Below are positions 24,271-36,500 of a stretch of 64,000 nucleotides of DNA, piece by piece. The DNA lies in contig CM053274.1 in the NCBI GenBank assembly GCA_028583415.1, positions 92,784,549 to 92,848,548 on the forward strand, given 5' to 3'. Each line of letters begins with the position of its first letter. Positions within the stretch are counted from its first letter, which is position 1. The position numbers and the translations under genes are program-made. The stretch comes from Protea cynaroides (taxonomy: Eukaryota > Streptophyta > Magnoliopsida > Proteales > Proteaceae). Below the pieces are notes generated by a model. The model saw nothing but the letters and a program-made list of their open reading frames with translations, was not told the DNA's origin and did no database searches.

Positions 24271-24588
24271 GTATGTATGATCCTTCAATTTTGACCTTCG
24301 CTCTTACCCTGATCAACTAAAACACATTAACTGATGATACTAACGGTGTAGCAAAGGGCATCACAATGTCACGGTGTGCTAAACGTACTATGGTCTACGA
24401 CATTGTAGCATGCTGAAATCTGATTGAATACAAAAAATTAAAAAAAAAAAAATTAAAAAAAAAAAAAAAAAAATCAGTGAAAACATCGAAACACAGAAGG
24501 ACGAAGAGGCTGTAGGCCTGAAGATTTGCTATTAAAAAGAACACTAGACTTATTAGAGACTTTGAGGATTCCAAAAGCAGAGACAAAA

Positions 24589-27500
24589 ATGGCAGAGAGA
24601 GGAGAAGGAGGAGGAGGAAGCCTCTGCTTACCTTCTTCAATCCCTTCTGGCGATCAGACTGTTTGGGCCGACGTTTCGCCTCTGCTTGAAGCTGCTTGCA
24701 GAGGTGATGTTTCTCTTGACTTCTTTAATGCTTTCTTCGTTATAACGTTCTTTCAATTCAGCTGTTAGTTTTTTTAGTTCACAATACTTTATTTACAGAT
24801 TTGGAATTCCTATGTTGTTCTTTTCTTTTTGTTTCGGACGTTTGAATGTTATTTTTTATTCAAGAGGTTATAAAATGGCGATGCGGGCAATTCATTTGGT
24901 TTGCTACCTCTTGAGTGGAAAAAGAAATATCCCATATTCTCTGCTGATCGGATGATTTTGACCGTGTAATGTGTTAAGACATTTATTCGGTTGAGCTCAC
25001 TGTTTATTTCCTGTGTTCCATTGAGGATGTTTTTGATAACTTGTGGACTGTGATGGTTTATCATCTATATTTGGCTAAAAGATTGTGTTGTGAGTTTTTC
25101 AGTAGTGATTAATAAGTGGTGTACATGCTTCCACATTATCGTGGGGACAAGATGCAACTGATTAAAACGTTTAATTTGGGAAAAAGAAGAGAAAAATCTT
25201 CTTGTTTCTGTTGTATATTCAATGAAAAGTAATTAATAATGCTTTTTCCCCCTTCCTGTGGAGAGTTATTTGCTTGAGGTTGAAAGAACACCATAGAGCA
25301 GTCTTTTGACATGATGAAATGTATCTAAGCTATGAATGGTCATGGCATCCATATGGTCCTTGTCTACTTGAGATACAAGTTGAACCAGCTGCACACACAC
25401 ACAATAAGGGCAGTGCCTCTCTAAACATTTATTGTTCGTCTGTTCCAATTTTGATTGCTAAATTAAATTATGTCACCTCTATGGTTTCATTCGTCACTAT
25501 TAAAGCTATTTTACTATTGTCCCATTTGCCCCATTGAATGGTGACATTGAGATCTTGTGTCTCTTTTGTGGAGAACTTCATCAATTCAAGGTGATGGATG
25601 CTCCATTGAAAATTCTAGCCAAAATGGGAGTTCCCCGTGGTTGCCTGGAATATCATGTATTCCTATTCAGGCTCTCTGAGTGGATGATTTATCAGAGAAA
25701 GCTCAGGAGTATTAAGACTGGCCCATTTTTTGAACATCAGAACTGGACTGCCAATGTGAATTCTGCCATCATTGTTTGTTGGTTGGATCTGCTTCTGCAG
25801 GGACTTTTGATCCTCATCAAAGAGGCTTGACCTCTAGCCTCTTCATTTAACAATTGATAACAGAGGTGCCTTTGTTGATAAAAACTCTCCATGAGATTTA
25901 TTGGATTGGAGTTCGTTAAGGCTCCATGAGTTTTATTGGTTTATATGTTTGGTGTTCACAATCTATTTGAATGTGAAAAGGCTTTATGCTCTTCCAACCA
26001 TCATGATTGTTCCAAGCATTGGCAAGTGCATCCTTGAGCCAACAAACTGGAGAATTCATTCAGCTCAAGAGATATCTTTCATTGATTGGTGGAACTCAAC
26101 TTGAAAATCAAGCAAAGTCATCCATGGTGATTCAAGCAACTCGCGTAGGGATCTTGAAGACATTCTTAGCATCTTGAATGGTTTCCTAGGATAGATTTCA
26201 TTTTTTATCTATCTAGTTGATACTATGACGTAAAGGATCACAAAATGCTCAAGCTCTTATAATCACCTAAAAACTTATTCTAGAAAATCTAAGATAAGTG
26301 ATTTTTAGAGTATAGACCAACTATGTCAAATATGGACCAAATGGTTGATAAACTTCATGAACCTTGACTTAGCCATATGCTAACTGTAGAAGGGCTCTAA
26401 ATGGTGATCTTGGCAAAATATAAGTGTTAACTGAGTTTATCTGGCCAAGTATCAATGATCTGGAAAGTGTACAGCCCAAATAGCTGTGGCGGTTGATCAA
26501 TTGGTCGACTGGATGTTTTAGGCGATCCACCGGATGGTGTGTTTTGCAGTCAACTAATTGTAAAACCAATGATTACCAAGAGACACCCTAAGGAACGGTC
26601 GATGAGGTGGCCTACTGGTTAGTCAATTGATAGAAGTCGAAGATTGATAGAAGTCGAAGAGGTGTTTCGCTTAGTCTATTTAAAAAGCGGCCGACGAGCT
26701 CTGTTTTGGCAGCCAACCAGTGCATACGAAAAAGAGTCGTTATAAACTTAAACGGCTAGTTTTTTAACTGTTGGAATGTTCTCTACAAATAGGGGAACTT
26801 TAGGGGTTTTGACAAGGACTTATACATGATTTCTGAGCACGAAAATTTAAGATATAGAAGTCCATCTTGATTATTAACTTGAAGATCATTTTCAGAAGAT
26901 CTGAGCTTTGGGGATCAAGCTGATTGAGCTACAACTTGTATATTCAGTCTTCTAAAAGGTAACTTGTATTTTGGTTTGTGAAGTCATTTGATTCTTTCAT
27001 TTGTGAAAGGGATTTGAGATCCCAACTTGAGTGTAGAAGGTCTCTAAATGGTGATTATCTTGGCATAATTTAATTGTTAACTGAGTTGATCTGGCCAAGT
27101 ATCAATGATCTGGAAAGTGTCTAGCCCAAATAGCTGTGGTGGTCGATCAATTAGTTGACCGGATGTTTTTAGGCGGTCCACTGGATGGAGCATTTTGCGG
27201 TGAACTAATTGTAAAACCAATGATCACCAAGAGACACCCTGAAGAATGGTTGATGAGGCGACCGTCTGGTGCATGATCCGCTGGTTTCCGAAAGCACTTT
27301 GAAGAATGGTCGATGAGGTGGCCAACCGGTCAATAGATCGATAGAAGTCGAAGAAGTGTTTCTCTTAGTCTATAAAAAACCGGCCAGCGGGCTCTGTTTT
27401 GGCAGCCGACCGGTACGTATGAAATAGAGTTGTTATAAACATAAAAGGCTAGTTTTTTAACTGTTAGAATGTTCTCTATAAAAGGGGAACATTAGGGGTT

Positions 27501-30500
27501 TTGACAAGGACTTGATACATGATTTCTGAGCACGAAAATTTAAGATCTAGAAGTCCATCTTGAGCTATTAACTTGAAGATCATTTTCAGAAGATCTGAGC
27601 TTTGGGATCAAGGTGATTGAGCTACAACTTGTATATTCAGCCTTCTAAGAGGTAACTTGTATTTTGGTTTGTGAAATCATTCGATTCTTTCATTTCTGAA
27701 AGGGATTTAAGATCCCGACTTTTGTGTGATTGATCATTGGGTGATCATTTTGAGGGTTGATTGTATACCCAGAAAACTGTCTTGTGTACGGGTTTTCTCC
27801 AATGCTTGGAAAGGAGTTTGTATTAGTGTATTCCGAGCAGGGGCTGCTTGGAAGGTGGATGTAGGACGGTATTGAGGTCATGCTGAACTACTATAAATCT
27901 TGTATGTGCATTTGACTTTGCTTTACTATTTTCTTTATTTGAATTAATTCACATTAGTCTTTGTGGAGATTTAGGTTGTTAAAGAGGATCAAAATTTTGG
28001 GTAAGATTCCACATTACGCAATTCACCTCCCTCTTGAGTTACCTAACAATCCAACAACCTTGATTGATTGATTCTTATGATTATGTAGACAAGGAGGGCA
28101 TGCCTAAGGCTCTATGTTTGTGGGCTCTGATATACTCATATGCCTAGGTGACGGGCACTGTATTCTATGTTATCTCTCCAGTCCCGGGAGATCTGGGGCA
28201 TATTAACTACCCTTTGATCTTTTTCTGTTTTTATTCTCAATAAATTATTCATATTCAATAGAAGTTTAAAACAATAATAATTAAAAATGACCTAGTTCCA
28301 CACACAGAGTGTTGAGATGTTATTGGTAACATTCTTGATTCAACCTGAACAAGTGGCGACTAATGGTCAAAACAAAATGACATCCGATTTGAAAAATGCA
28401 ATATTTCAGTTATTTCGGTAAGCAAATACTATCCTTGTGATAGTCGAAAAATGCACTGTTTTGACGAAATTTTGGCCTTTTGGTCTGAATTTCAAATTTT
28501 TGCCAGGCCGAAATGGCACCGAAGCCTGAATTTTTTAACCTTGCTTATAACTCTTATACTTTTTGTGAAGTAATTTTCTTTTATTCCTTTGATATGCATG
28601 TCTTATGAGCGTGGGAAATTATCCCAATAAAACATTCTTTATTTCTTTTGTTTTTTTTTTCTCCTTCCCTTATATGATTGTTTCAGATTGATGGGCCTTT
28701 TAGTGATAACTGCACTTTCTAATCTTTTTTAGCTTGTGATATAGCCATTGTTATTCTGTCTGTGGTTTCAGGATACATTACCATGCCTCAAATATTCTGA
28801 TGTTATATTTTGGCATGTTCTTTAACATTTCAAAGCTATTGTGCTTTTTTATCTGACTCTTTTTTTTTTTTTTTTTTACTTTTAGATCTCCAAGATGGTG
28901 AGCTCATTCATGGGGAGAATTTCAGTCTCTTCGCTGCCATGTCTGCCTTGGAGGTACTGCTAAACCTTATCACCTTTTATCTGTTCAATTTTGTGGTGCG
29001 CTTCCGACTATTTCTGCAAGCGTTACCTCCCTTCAAGAAAGTTTATTATGATCAAGGAGGGGTTGGAAATTTTTATCACTCCCAGAGTCCTAGTAAACAT
29101 TATCTATAAGTCCCCAACTTCTCTATGAAAATTTTTGTTTTCTCTGTTGCCAAAGAGAGTCTTAGGGAGGGAGAGAGGAAAGCTTTTTGGGTTTCCTATG
29201 TATAAAAGGAATTATTATTATGGACTGAGTCTAAGGGGGTGTTTGATAACACTGTAGAAGTTGGATTCTGATTTCTGGAACATAAATGGAGTAGAAGCCT
29301 GTTTGTTAACCCGGTTCGGACTTCTGGAGAATCCATGAGTGAACCGGCTCCAAATGGGCTATAGAATCCAATTTTTTGGAGTATCAAATAGATGTTTTTC
29401 GACTTCAAAGCACAATTTTGGAGTAAAAAAAACCACCCCACACCACTACTACCATCAACTATCACCACCACCACCCACCACCCACCACCCACCACTGCCA
29501 CCACCACCACCACCCACCACCACCACCACCATCCTCAACCACCACTACCCACCCACCACCACCCATTGCCACCGCCACCACCACCCACCGCCACCACTAC
29601 CCACCACCACCTACCATTGCCCCCACCACCTACCATCGCCACCACCACCAGCCACCAACCACCACCACCACCACCACCACCACCAGCCACCAACCACCGC
29701 CAACACCACCACCACCCCCAACCATCACCCCCCACCACCACCACCACCCCCCATTGCCACCACTACCAACCACCCACCACCTCCACTACCATCCACCACC
29801 CATCGTCACCACCACCAACCATCACCCACCACCACCACCACCCACCGCCCCCACCACCACCCACCACTGCCACCACCCACCCACCGCCACCCTTCGCCAC
29901 CACCTCCTACCCACCACCACCGTCACCAACCATCCACCACCCACCACCATCACTCTGGAGTCCATGATTAAATTAGGTTAACAAACATATTTCTACTCCT
30001 ATATACTCCTGAATCCTTTTGAAGTTGAAGTAGAAATTTGAACCAGAAGTAAAAATCCTAGAGTTGAAGTTTTATCAAATAGCCCCTAAGTCATTATATT
30101 GTTTCATAACTTTTCCAAATCACATTGAATTTCTTATTTCTTTCGTATATGGTGTGTAACTTTAGTCACACAAGGACAATAATAAGGTGGTGAAATTTGA
30201 TGAGAGGGAGATACAACAAAGTGATTATTTTAGGTATCTAGGTTCAATCATTAATAAAGAAGATGATATAGAGGATGATGTTTCACAGAGGATTGAAATA
30301 GGATGGATGAAGTGGAGAGTGCTGTGTGATTGGCATATTCCTTTAAAACTTGAAGGAAAATTTTATCTAATAGTCATTCGACTAGCTATAATGTATGGTG
30401 GGGAATGTTGGGCAGTTAAGAAGCATCATATAGATAAATTTAGTGTAGCTGATATGAGGATGTTCAGATGGATGTGTAGCAAAATAGGAAGGATAAGGTA

Positions 30501-33500
30501 AGGAATGATCGAATTAGAGCAGATTTGGGAGTAGCACGATACATGATATAACTATGAGAAAGTCATTTGAAATCATAAGGCCATGTTCAATGGAGGCTGT
30601 TAAATGTTCCAGTATGGATGATTGATTTGATTCAGATTGAAGGATCTAAAAGAGCTAAGACAGACGTAAGATGACTCTAGGGGAGGTAGTGAGGAAAGAC
30701 ATGCATAGCTTAGGCCTTGTTTCAAGTATGGCATCGAATGGAGCTGATTGGAGGACAAGAATCATTTAGCAGACCCATTTAGTTGGGATAAGGCTTTGTT
30801 GTTGTTCTTGTTGTTGTATTAGAGGGTTAACTCAAAGAACTTAATAACATTGAAAGTCCAAAATATAAGCAAATAAAGGTCCAAAGTAAAATTGCAGGTT
30901 AACTCAAAGAACTTAATAACATTGAAAGTCTAAAATGTAAGCAAAAAAAGGTCCAAAGTAAAATTGCAGGCATAAGACTGAAAATAGGAACTATTTTCTC
31001 ACTTGAAAAATCTATCATAGAACTGGAGCTGTTGGACTAAAAATAAATCTAAATCAAATTTGACCTATAACAGCATAAAATGATCCAAATAAGTTAAAGA
31101 TGCTGACCTACAGGACTGGAGCAGTCCCAAACCCTAGTTTTAAGAAAGTTACAGAAAAACATCTTTGCAGCTTAAAGTTAAGAGAGAACAAATAAAACCA
31201 AACCCGCAAGATACATGATGGCTTTAGTCCAGTAGTCCACCATGAAAATCATCCCTCTTGTGTTTGAGCAATGGTAGAGATGCTCCCTTTTGGGTGCCAC
31301 ACCCTTTTGGATTTGTTACTTGACTTTGGAGGGAGTAGTGAATTTTAGTTAATGGGAGATAAGCTAGAGTTAATATATTTCGTATTGGTTCTGTCATCCA
31401 TGAGGATGGGCAGATTGTCTAGGATATTGCCAACAGAATAAGAATGAAGTTTATGGAGTGGAGAGGTGCTTCTCAGGTGCTATCTCATTGGTGTATGTCA
31501 CTAAAATTGAAAGCGATTTTTTATGAGACAAGGTAAGACCTGCCATGCTTTATGGGGAAAGATATTGGGCAACCAAGAAAATATATACAGGAATGTAATT
31601 TATATAAGGATCTTGAGATGGAAGAGTACCAAGATGAAAAATATAGAATTAGAACTGAATCGAAACTTTGATGGTTTCATTAAAGTTGGAAGCAAACTTT
31701 TATGACAAGGGTATGAGCCATAGTTGTCAAGGCGTCGCCTAGGAGTTCAGGCGCACTGGTGGCGCCTTGGAAAATTGGGCGCCTTGGTCACCTTGGGCGT
31801 CCATCAGGCCTCCAACGCTTGGCGCCTTGTCAACTATGATATGAGCTACCATTTTTTGTGGGGAAAAGATATTGGGCAACCAAGAAACAATACACACATG
31901 AATGTAGTGATATGAGGGTCTTGGGATGGAAGAGTGGCAAGACAAAAAAAAAAAAGAATTAGTAATGAATGGGAACTTTGATTAGCAATTTGCACCTTTT
32001 GGTGATGAGATGCTGGAATGTTGACTGCCTATTGCTTTGATTTTGCGCAATAAAGACCATGGCTCCACTAGTGAGAACAAGTGAGGTGTTGCAATTGGAA
32101 GGTGTTCAAGGGACAACATTAAGGCCTGAAATTGTGCAGGCTGAACCTATGAGAAAAGACATGAGTGCTTATGATTTTATAGAAGATATGACCCTATATA
32201 AAGTGAAACTGTAGAACAGGATTGTTGTGTCCAATCCAAAGTGGCTAGGGTAAGGTTTAATTGGATTGAGTTTTATCTATGTCTTCTTGGAAAGTTTCTT
32301 GATAGTGAGTGTACTTAGAATTGTTTCTTCATTTTTGGATATGATGCTTAAACCTGTTGTGATTGTGTGACACTGCGCTTATGCAAGTCATGCAGATTGA
32401 TAGATAGATCTGTTGTGATGAGTTTTCGGATCACATGTTTTAAAGAAGGGAGAAAGAGACTGGAACACATAACAAGAGAGAAGAAAGAAAGCCCGAATCG
32501 TGGGAGGGAGAGTGAAAAGAGGCACCAACCTCCACAGAATAAATTAAGATTTAATTAATTCCATCATCAAATCGTGACGGAGGCTAATAGCCTTTACATT
32601 GCTTTATAATGCTGAAAGGGGGGAGACTCCTAAATCTTCCCATCAATTGGTTGAGATGGCTTTCGTAAAGTGAACGAATCAATAAAGAAAAATAATACAA
32701 ATAGAAAAGGAAACTTCCTAAATTTTTTGCTGCCTTTGGGAGAATCCCAAGTTAACTCAACAATTAGGAAAGACACCAACAATTAAGGAAACTTAAAGAC
32801 AGACCAAACTATATATCTTCCAACTGTTAGGTAAGAAGCATAGAATTCCTATTTCATAGTAAAAGGGCTCAGATAGCGGCATAGAATTCCTATTTGATAG
32901 TAAGCCTTAAGGTTTCCAACACTAGGACTTCTGTTATATCTCCAACAGCAATTGATTGTTGAAAATTCTGACATGTTCATAAGACATTGTCTAAGCTGTT
33001 CTTACCTTTCTGTTTCCATTTTATTAGATAATGGATCCAAAGATGGATGCTGGTATTGAAAATTCTGGATATCATTCTATTGAGGAAGCCATTGAGAATG
33101 GTGCCGCTCCAGTTCCTTTAAATTTTGACAGGACGGTTGATGTTCAATGCAGTATTGATGTGATGGACCATCTTTTGGCTTGTGAGGTATTATTACTTAT
33201 TAGTAATATCCTGTCTTTTTGTTATTCTTATTTTTTCCTTTTTCTTTTTCTTTTTTAATATTTACTGTATCTTAAATACTTCTTATATGACAGGCAACAT
33301 GGCACAAAGGTCATTCATTGGCACAAACTGTCTTTTCTTGCATCTATCTTCTCAAGCTTGACAGAACATTGCCACATGCCTTGTTACATTCTTATTGCAG
33401 AATCATACGTGCAACCTGCAATGTTATCATTACAGTTGTATCAGATGCTCGTACACATGAAGTAAATACTTCCACAGATTCGTCCTTGAATATATCTATT

Positions 33501-36500
33501 CCATTGGTTTAGGTTTCTCTGCGAACCTTTTTTTTTTTTTGGGGGGGGGGGGCAGGGCAGGACAGATACTAAGAACATTCTGTGTAGATCTGCAACAAAC
33601 TATCTAACGTACTTGATTCTTTAGAAAACAAAACTTATGATAGCTTAAACAGTACACTGAATGCCCTCTTTGAATGGGTACAGGAGGGACCAAAGTGGGG
33701 ATATAGACCTGAAGTGAGGCAGGGATGTACACCATCTATAATTGTCTTGCTATTTTTACTGGGAAGGCCATTTTTTGCCCTTATGTTAAAGGAATTCTAT
33801 TCTGAATCTCTGATATCTGAACCCTTTTAATGATTTAGGTCTCACAGAACCCATAAATGAGTAGTTGACTCAGTGAACCTTATCCCACTTATTTGGGGTC
33901 GTCAAAGGATTACCTTCTTGACTATAAATTTTTTTATTTTATTTCTATGCCTAAAATTGTGATGAAAATTGGGATACTGAACTCCTTTTTTTTTTTTCCT
34001 GTTGTAGGAAGAGGATCATTTTACAATGGCATATGGTCTACCTTTGAATGGGGAGGGAGATGAAAAATGCCTGTCAATGCTAAATGCAGTTGAAGAAACA
34101 ATTTCTCGCCAGCTGCGTGCCTCAAAAGCTCTATCATCCAAAAGGGGATTATTAGAAGGTTGTTTGGACCATTGACAATTTTTTACTTTTTTTTTTTTAC
34201 TAAGAATTTAGCAATGTTAGCCAATGAAAATGTAATTTCATATACTATGACTACCATTCAAGGCGCATTTTCATTGTTTTCAACACTATTAGATCTGCAG
34301 CTTCTAATTAATGGACAATGCATTGCATGTTGTCTCATGGTCATCGGTTTGTGAAGTGGAGTGTTGGGCAATCATTAAGAATCTTCACAATATCATTCAA
34401 AGTAACTCTGACCACCTGATGAAGAAATCATTTGAATGTGAAAAGTAGATGCTACACATGGCATCATCACTCCTCGGTTTGGACCATAGCTAGTAGATTG
34501 TGTGTAGTAATCTTAATTTCCAATTTAGCAATCTACATCTTGGTGCTTGCTGCTTGCTCTGGATGTTCCTTGTGATTTTGATAAAGTTGTATGGAGGAAA
34601 TATGGCATTTCTCATAAGGGCTAAGGTGACTCAGAGCTCAGACTAAGTAAGCTTTGATAAATTTGTTTTTCATTTATTTCTTTGACCTGTTTTTATTTTT
34701 TATTTTTTTGCGGGTGGACATGCAACAAAAGCAATTCGTTACTATTTAAACCTAGTTGTTTACAAGATCTTGTACATCCACAAGAACAAAACAAAGACGA
34801 AAGGACAAAAAGCCTTTTGCATATCCTGACAAGTGATCTGCTGTATCCTGTTCCGCCAAAAGATGTATAACATGGATTAGCTAATCTGAAACCTCTTTTC
34901 TTTTATTTGTCCATTGTCAACACTATATATCCAGTAAGATTCATTCAAAAATTTGCACTCCTTGTGGATCCCTCCATTTCCCTGTCAGCCTTGAAGACTT
35001 GACCAAAAACCAATCCTTCGCCCCACCCTTGAAAACATTTGAGCCTGACAAGTTGGAATGAACTATAAATTTAACAAGCCTTTGAAGTTGAAGAAGCCCC
35101 AAACAGTTTTCCACTTCCTGATAAAAAGTATTGGCAACTCACCCACTCACCAAACCATACATTGCTGATAGAAATCCCTATGATTTCTGCCAGCTCATAA
35201 AGTATGGAAAGAACTCACACAATTCCCAACATATCCCAGTCCCATGAGACACCTAAATTTCTACCATCCTATCCCCATCCACAAATTTCATATTTGGTTG
35301 ATGTCTTGAGTGATTGGGTATTCATGTGTGGCAAAAAAAAAATTCATCGATTGGACTGAAGATGTTTCTTTTATTTTATTTTACTTTTTGAATACTTGTG
35401 GGATTTCCTTTATTTTAACCTGCATCAACTGTCTTATCTTTGTTACAACCTTCTCATTATTAGTGATCACCATGCTTCAAGCAACTGGTCATAGATAGAA
35501 TGGCATTGCGAACTGGAATACTGGATTCATGTAGCTACCCAAGTAGTTAGGCTAAGGATCTATAGGGAGGATTGACTAATTGGCATATCTTCCTTTCTGT
35601 TTCTGAGAATAATATTTAGAGCAGCTCTACCTATCAGATAATCATATACTTGACTACTCCTGCCCTCCTTTTTGAATAAGGGGTGGGGGGAGGGGGACTC
35701 TGCTTCAAATATTACTGAGATTTGATGCTATTTGCTGAAATTAAAGATGCACTTTAGATGAGCTTCCATGGTACTTTGACAATCTTGATCAATAATGTCA
35801 AGCTAGTTTATTTTAGAATATTCTTTTGATAATGGGACTATAATGATGCAGATATAGAGACATTACAGACAAATCCTGATTTGGAAGAAGGATTTTGCAA
35901 AGCTTTGCTCTGCCGTTTACGCTTTCGTAAGGTCTTATCCTGTGTTTACTCTCCTTTCTCATTACTTCTGTAGTGGAGATGGATTCTGAAATGTTTCTTT
36001 TTGTTGCATTCATGTACGCGTCGAAGTAGGAATCTATCAACAAAAAAAAAAAAACAACAAAAAAAAATTTAGGACATTCCAGGGTCTGGACTTTTCTGGA
36101 TTTTAAACAAAGCTTTTAATAATGTACTTGGTTGGAGAATTGATTATGCTGTCTCTTAATCAAATTATCTTGCTTCTTTTATGTCATAATTAAATCTCCT
36201 AATAGCTCTAAACAAAAAGGTTTAATTGCACGTGAGCCTCTAACCCAATTTGTTGATTTAGTATGCTACGACCATGAGATAATGCTTTTGAGTCCAGCTT
36301 ATCCACTTTCAAATTAAAAGATGAAATAGAAGGCTGACTTGTCACTTTGGGAGGCTATGATTGTAGATTTGTTAGAAGTACAAAATGTTCTCGTCTACCA
36401 TGCTTCAGTATTCTTCCATCAATTAATTGATATATTCAAATAATCAAGGCCTATCTTCTCCTAAGCATCAAGTAGTGTATATTTCTATTGCTTTTGCAAC

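Larger units (their letters stand above)
15903..24280. repeat. Tandem segmental duplication, copy B (copy A about 1-7520)
   Basis: The opening at 15903 (GAAATCGATGATTTAATCAT) corresponds to base 1 onward. Promoter, exons, introns and 3' flank of the GT47 gene follow in the same order in both copies. Copy A is cut by the window edge. Copy-specific insertions are 2993-3160 and 4024-4684 in A, and 15981-17634 and about 18725-19350 in B. Confidence 0.9.

Noticed and set aside
25534..26104. 98- and 67-codon frames in NAA35 intron 1
   Set aside because: No recognised motif, and they lie beside a Copia-LTR-like block. Could be retroelement debris but I cannot show it.
29339..29971. 210- and 191-codon His/Pro/Thr-rich open frames
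   Set aside because: They are products of the CCACCA low-complexity tract within a MITE.
33680..33910. Possible LINE reverse transcriptase snippet (VRQGCTPS-like) in NAA35 intron 4
   Set aside because: Only one short motif and a fragment of LINE-tail-like wording; too little to annotate.
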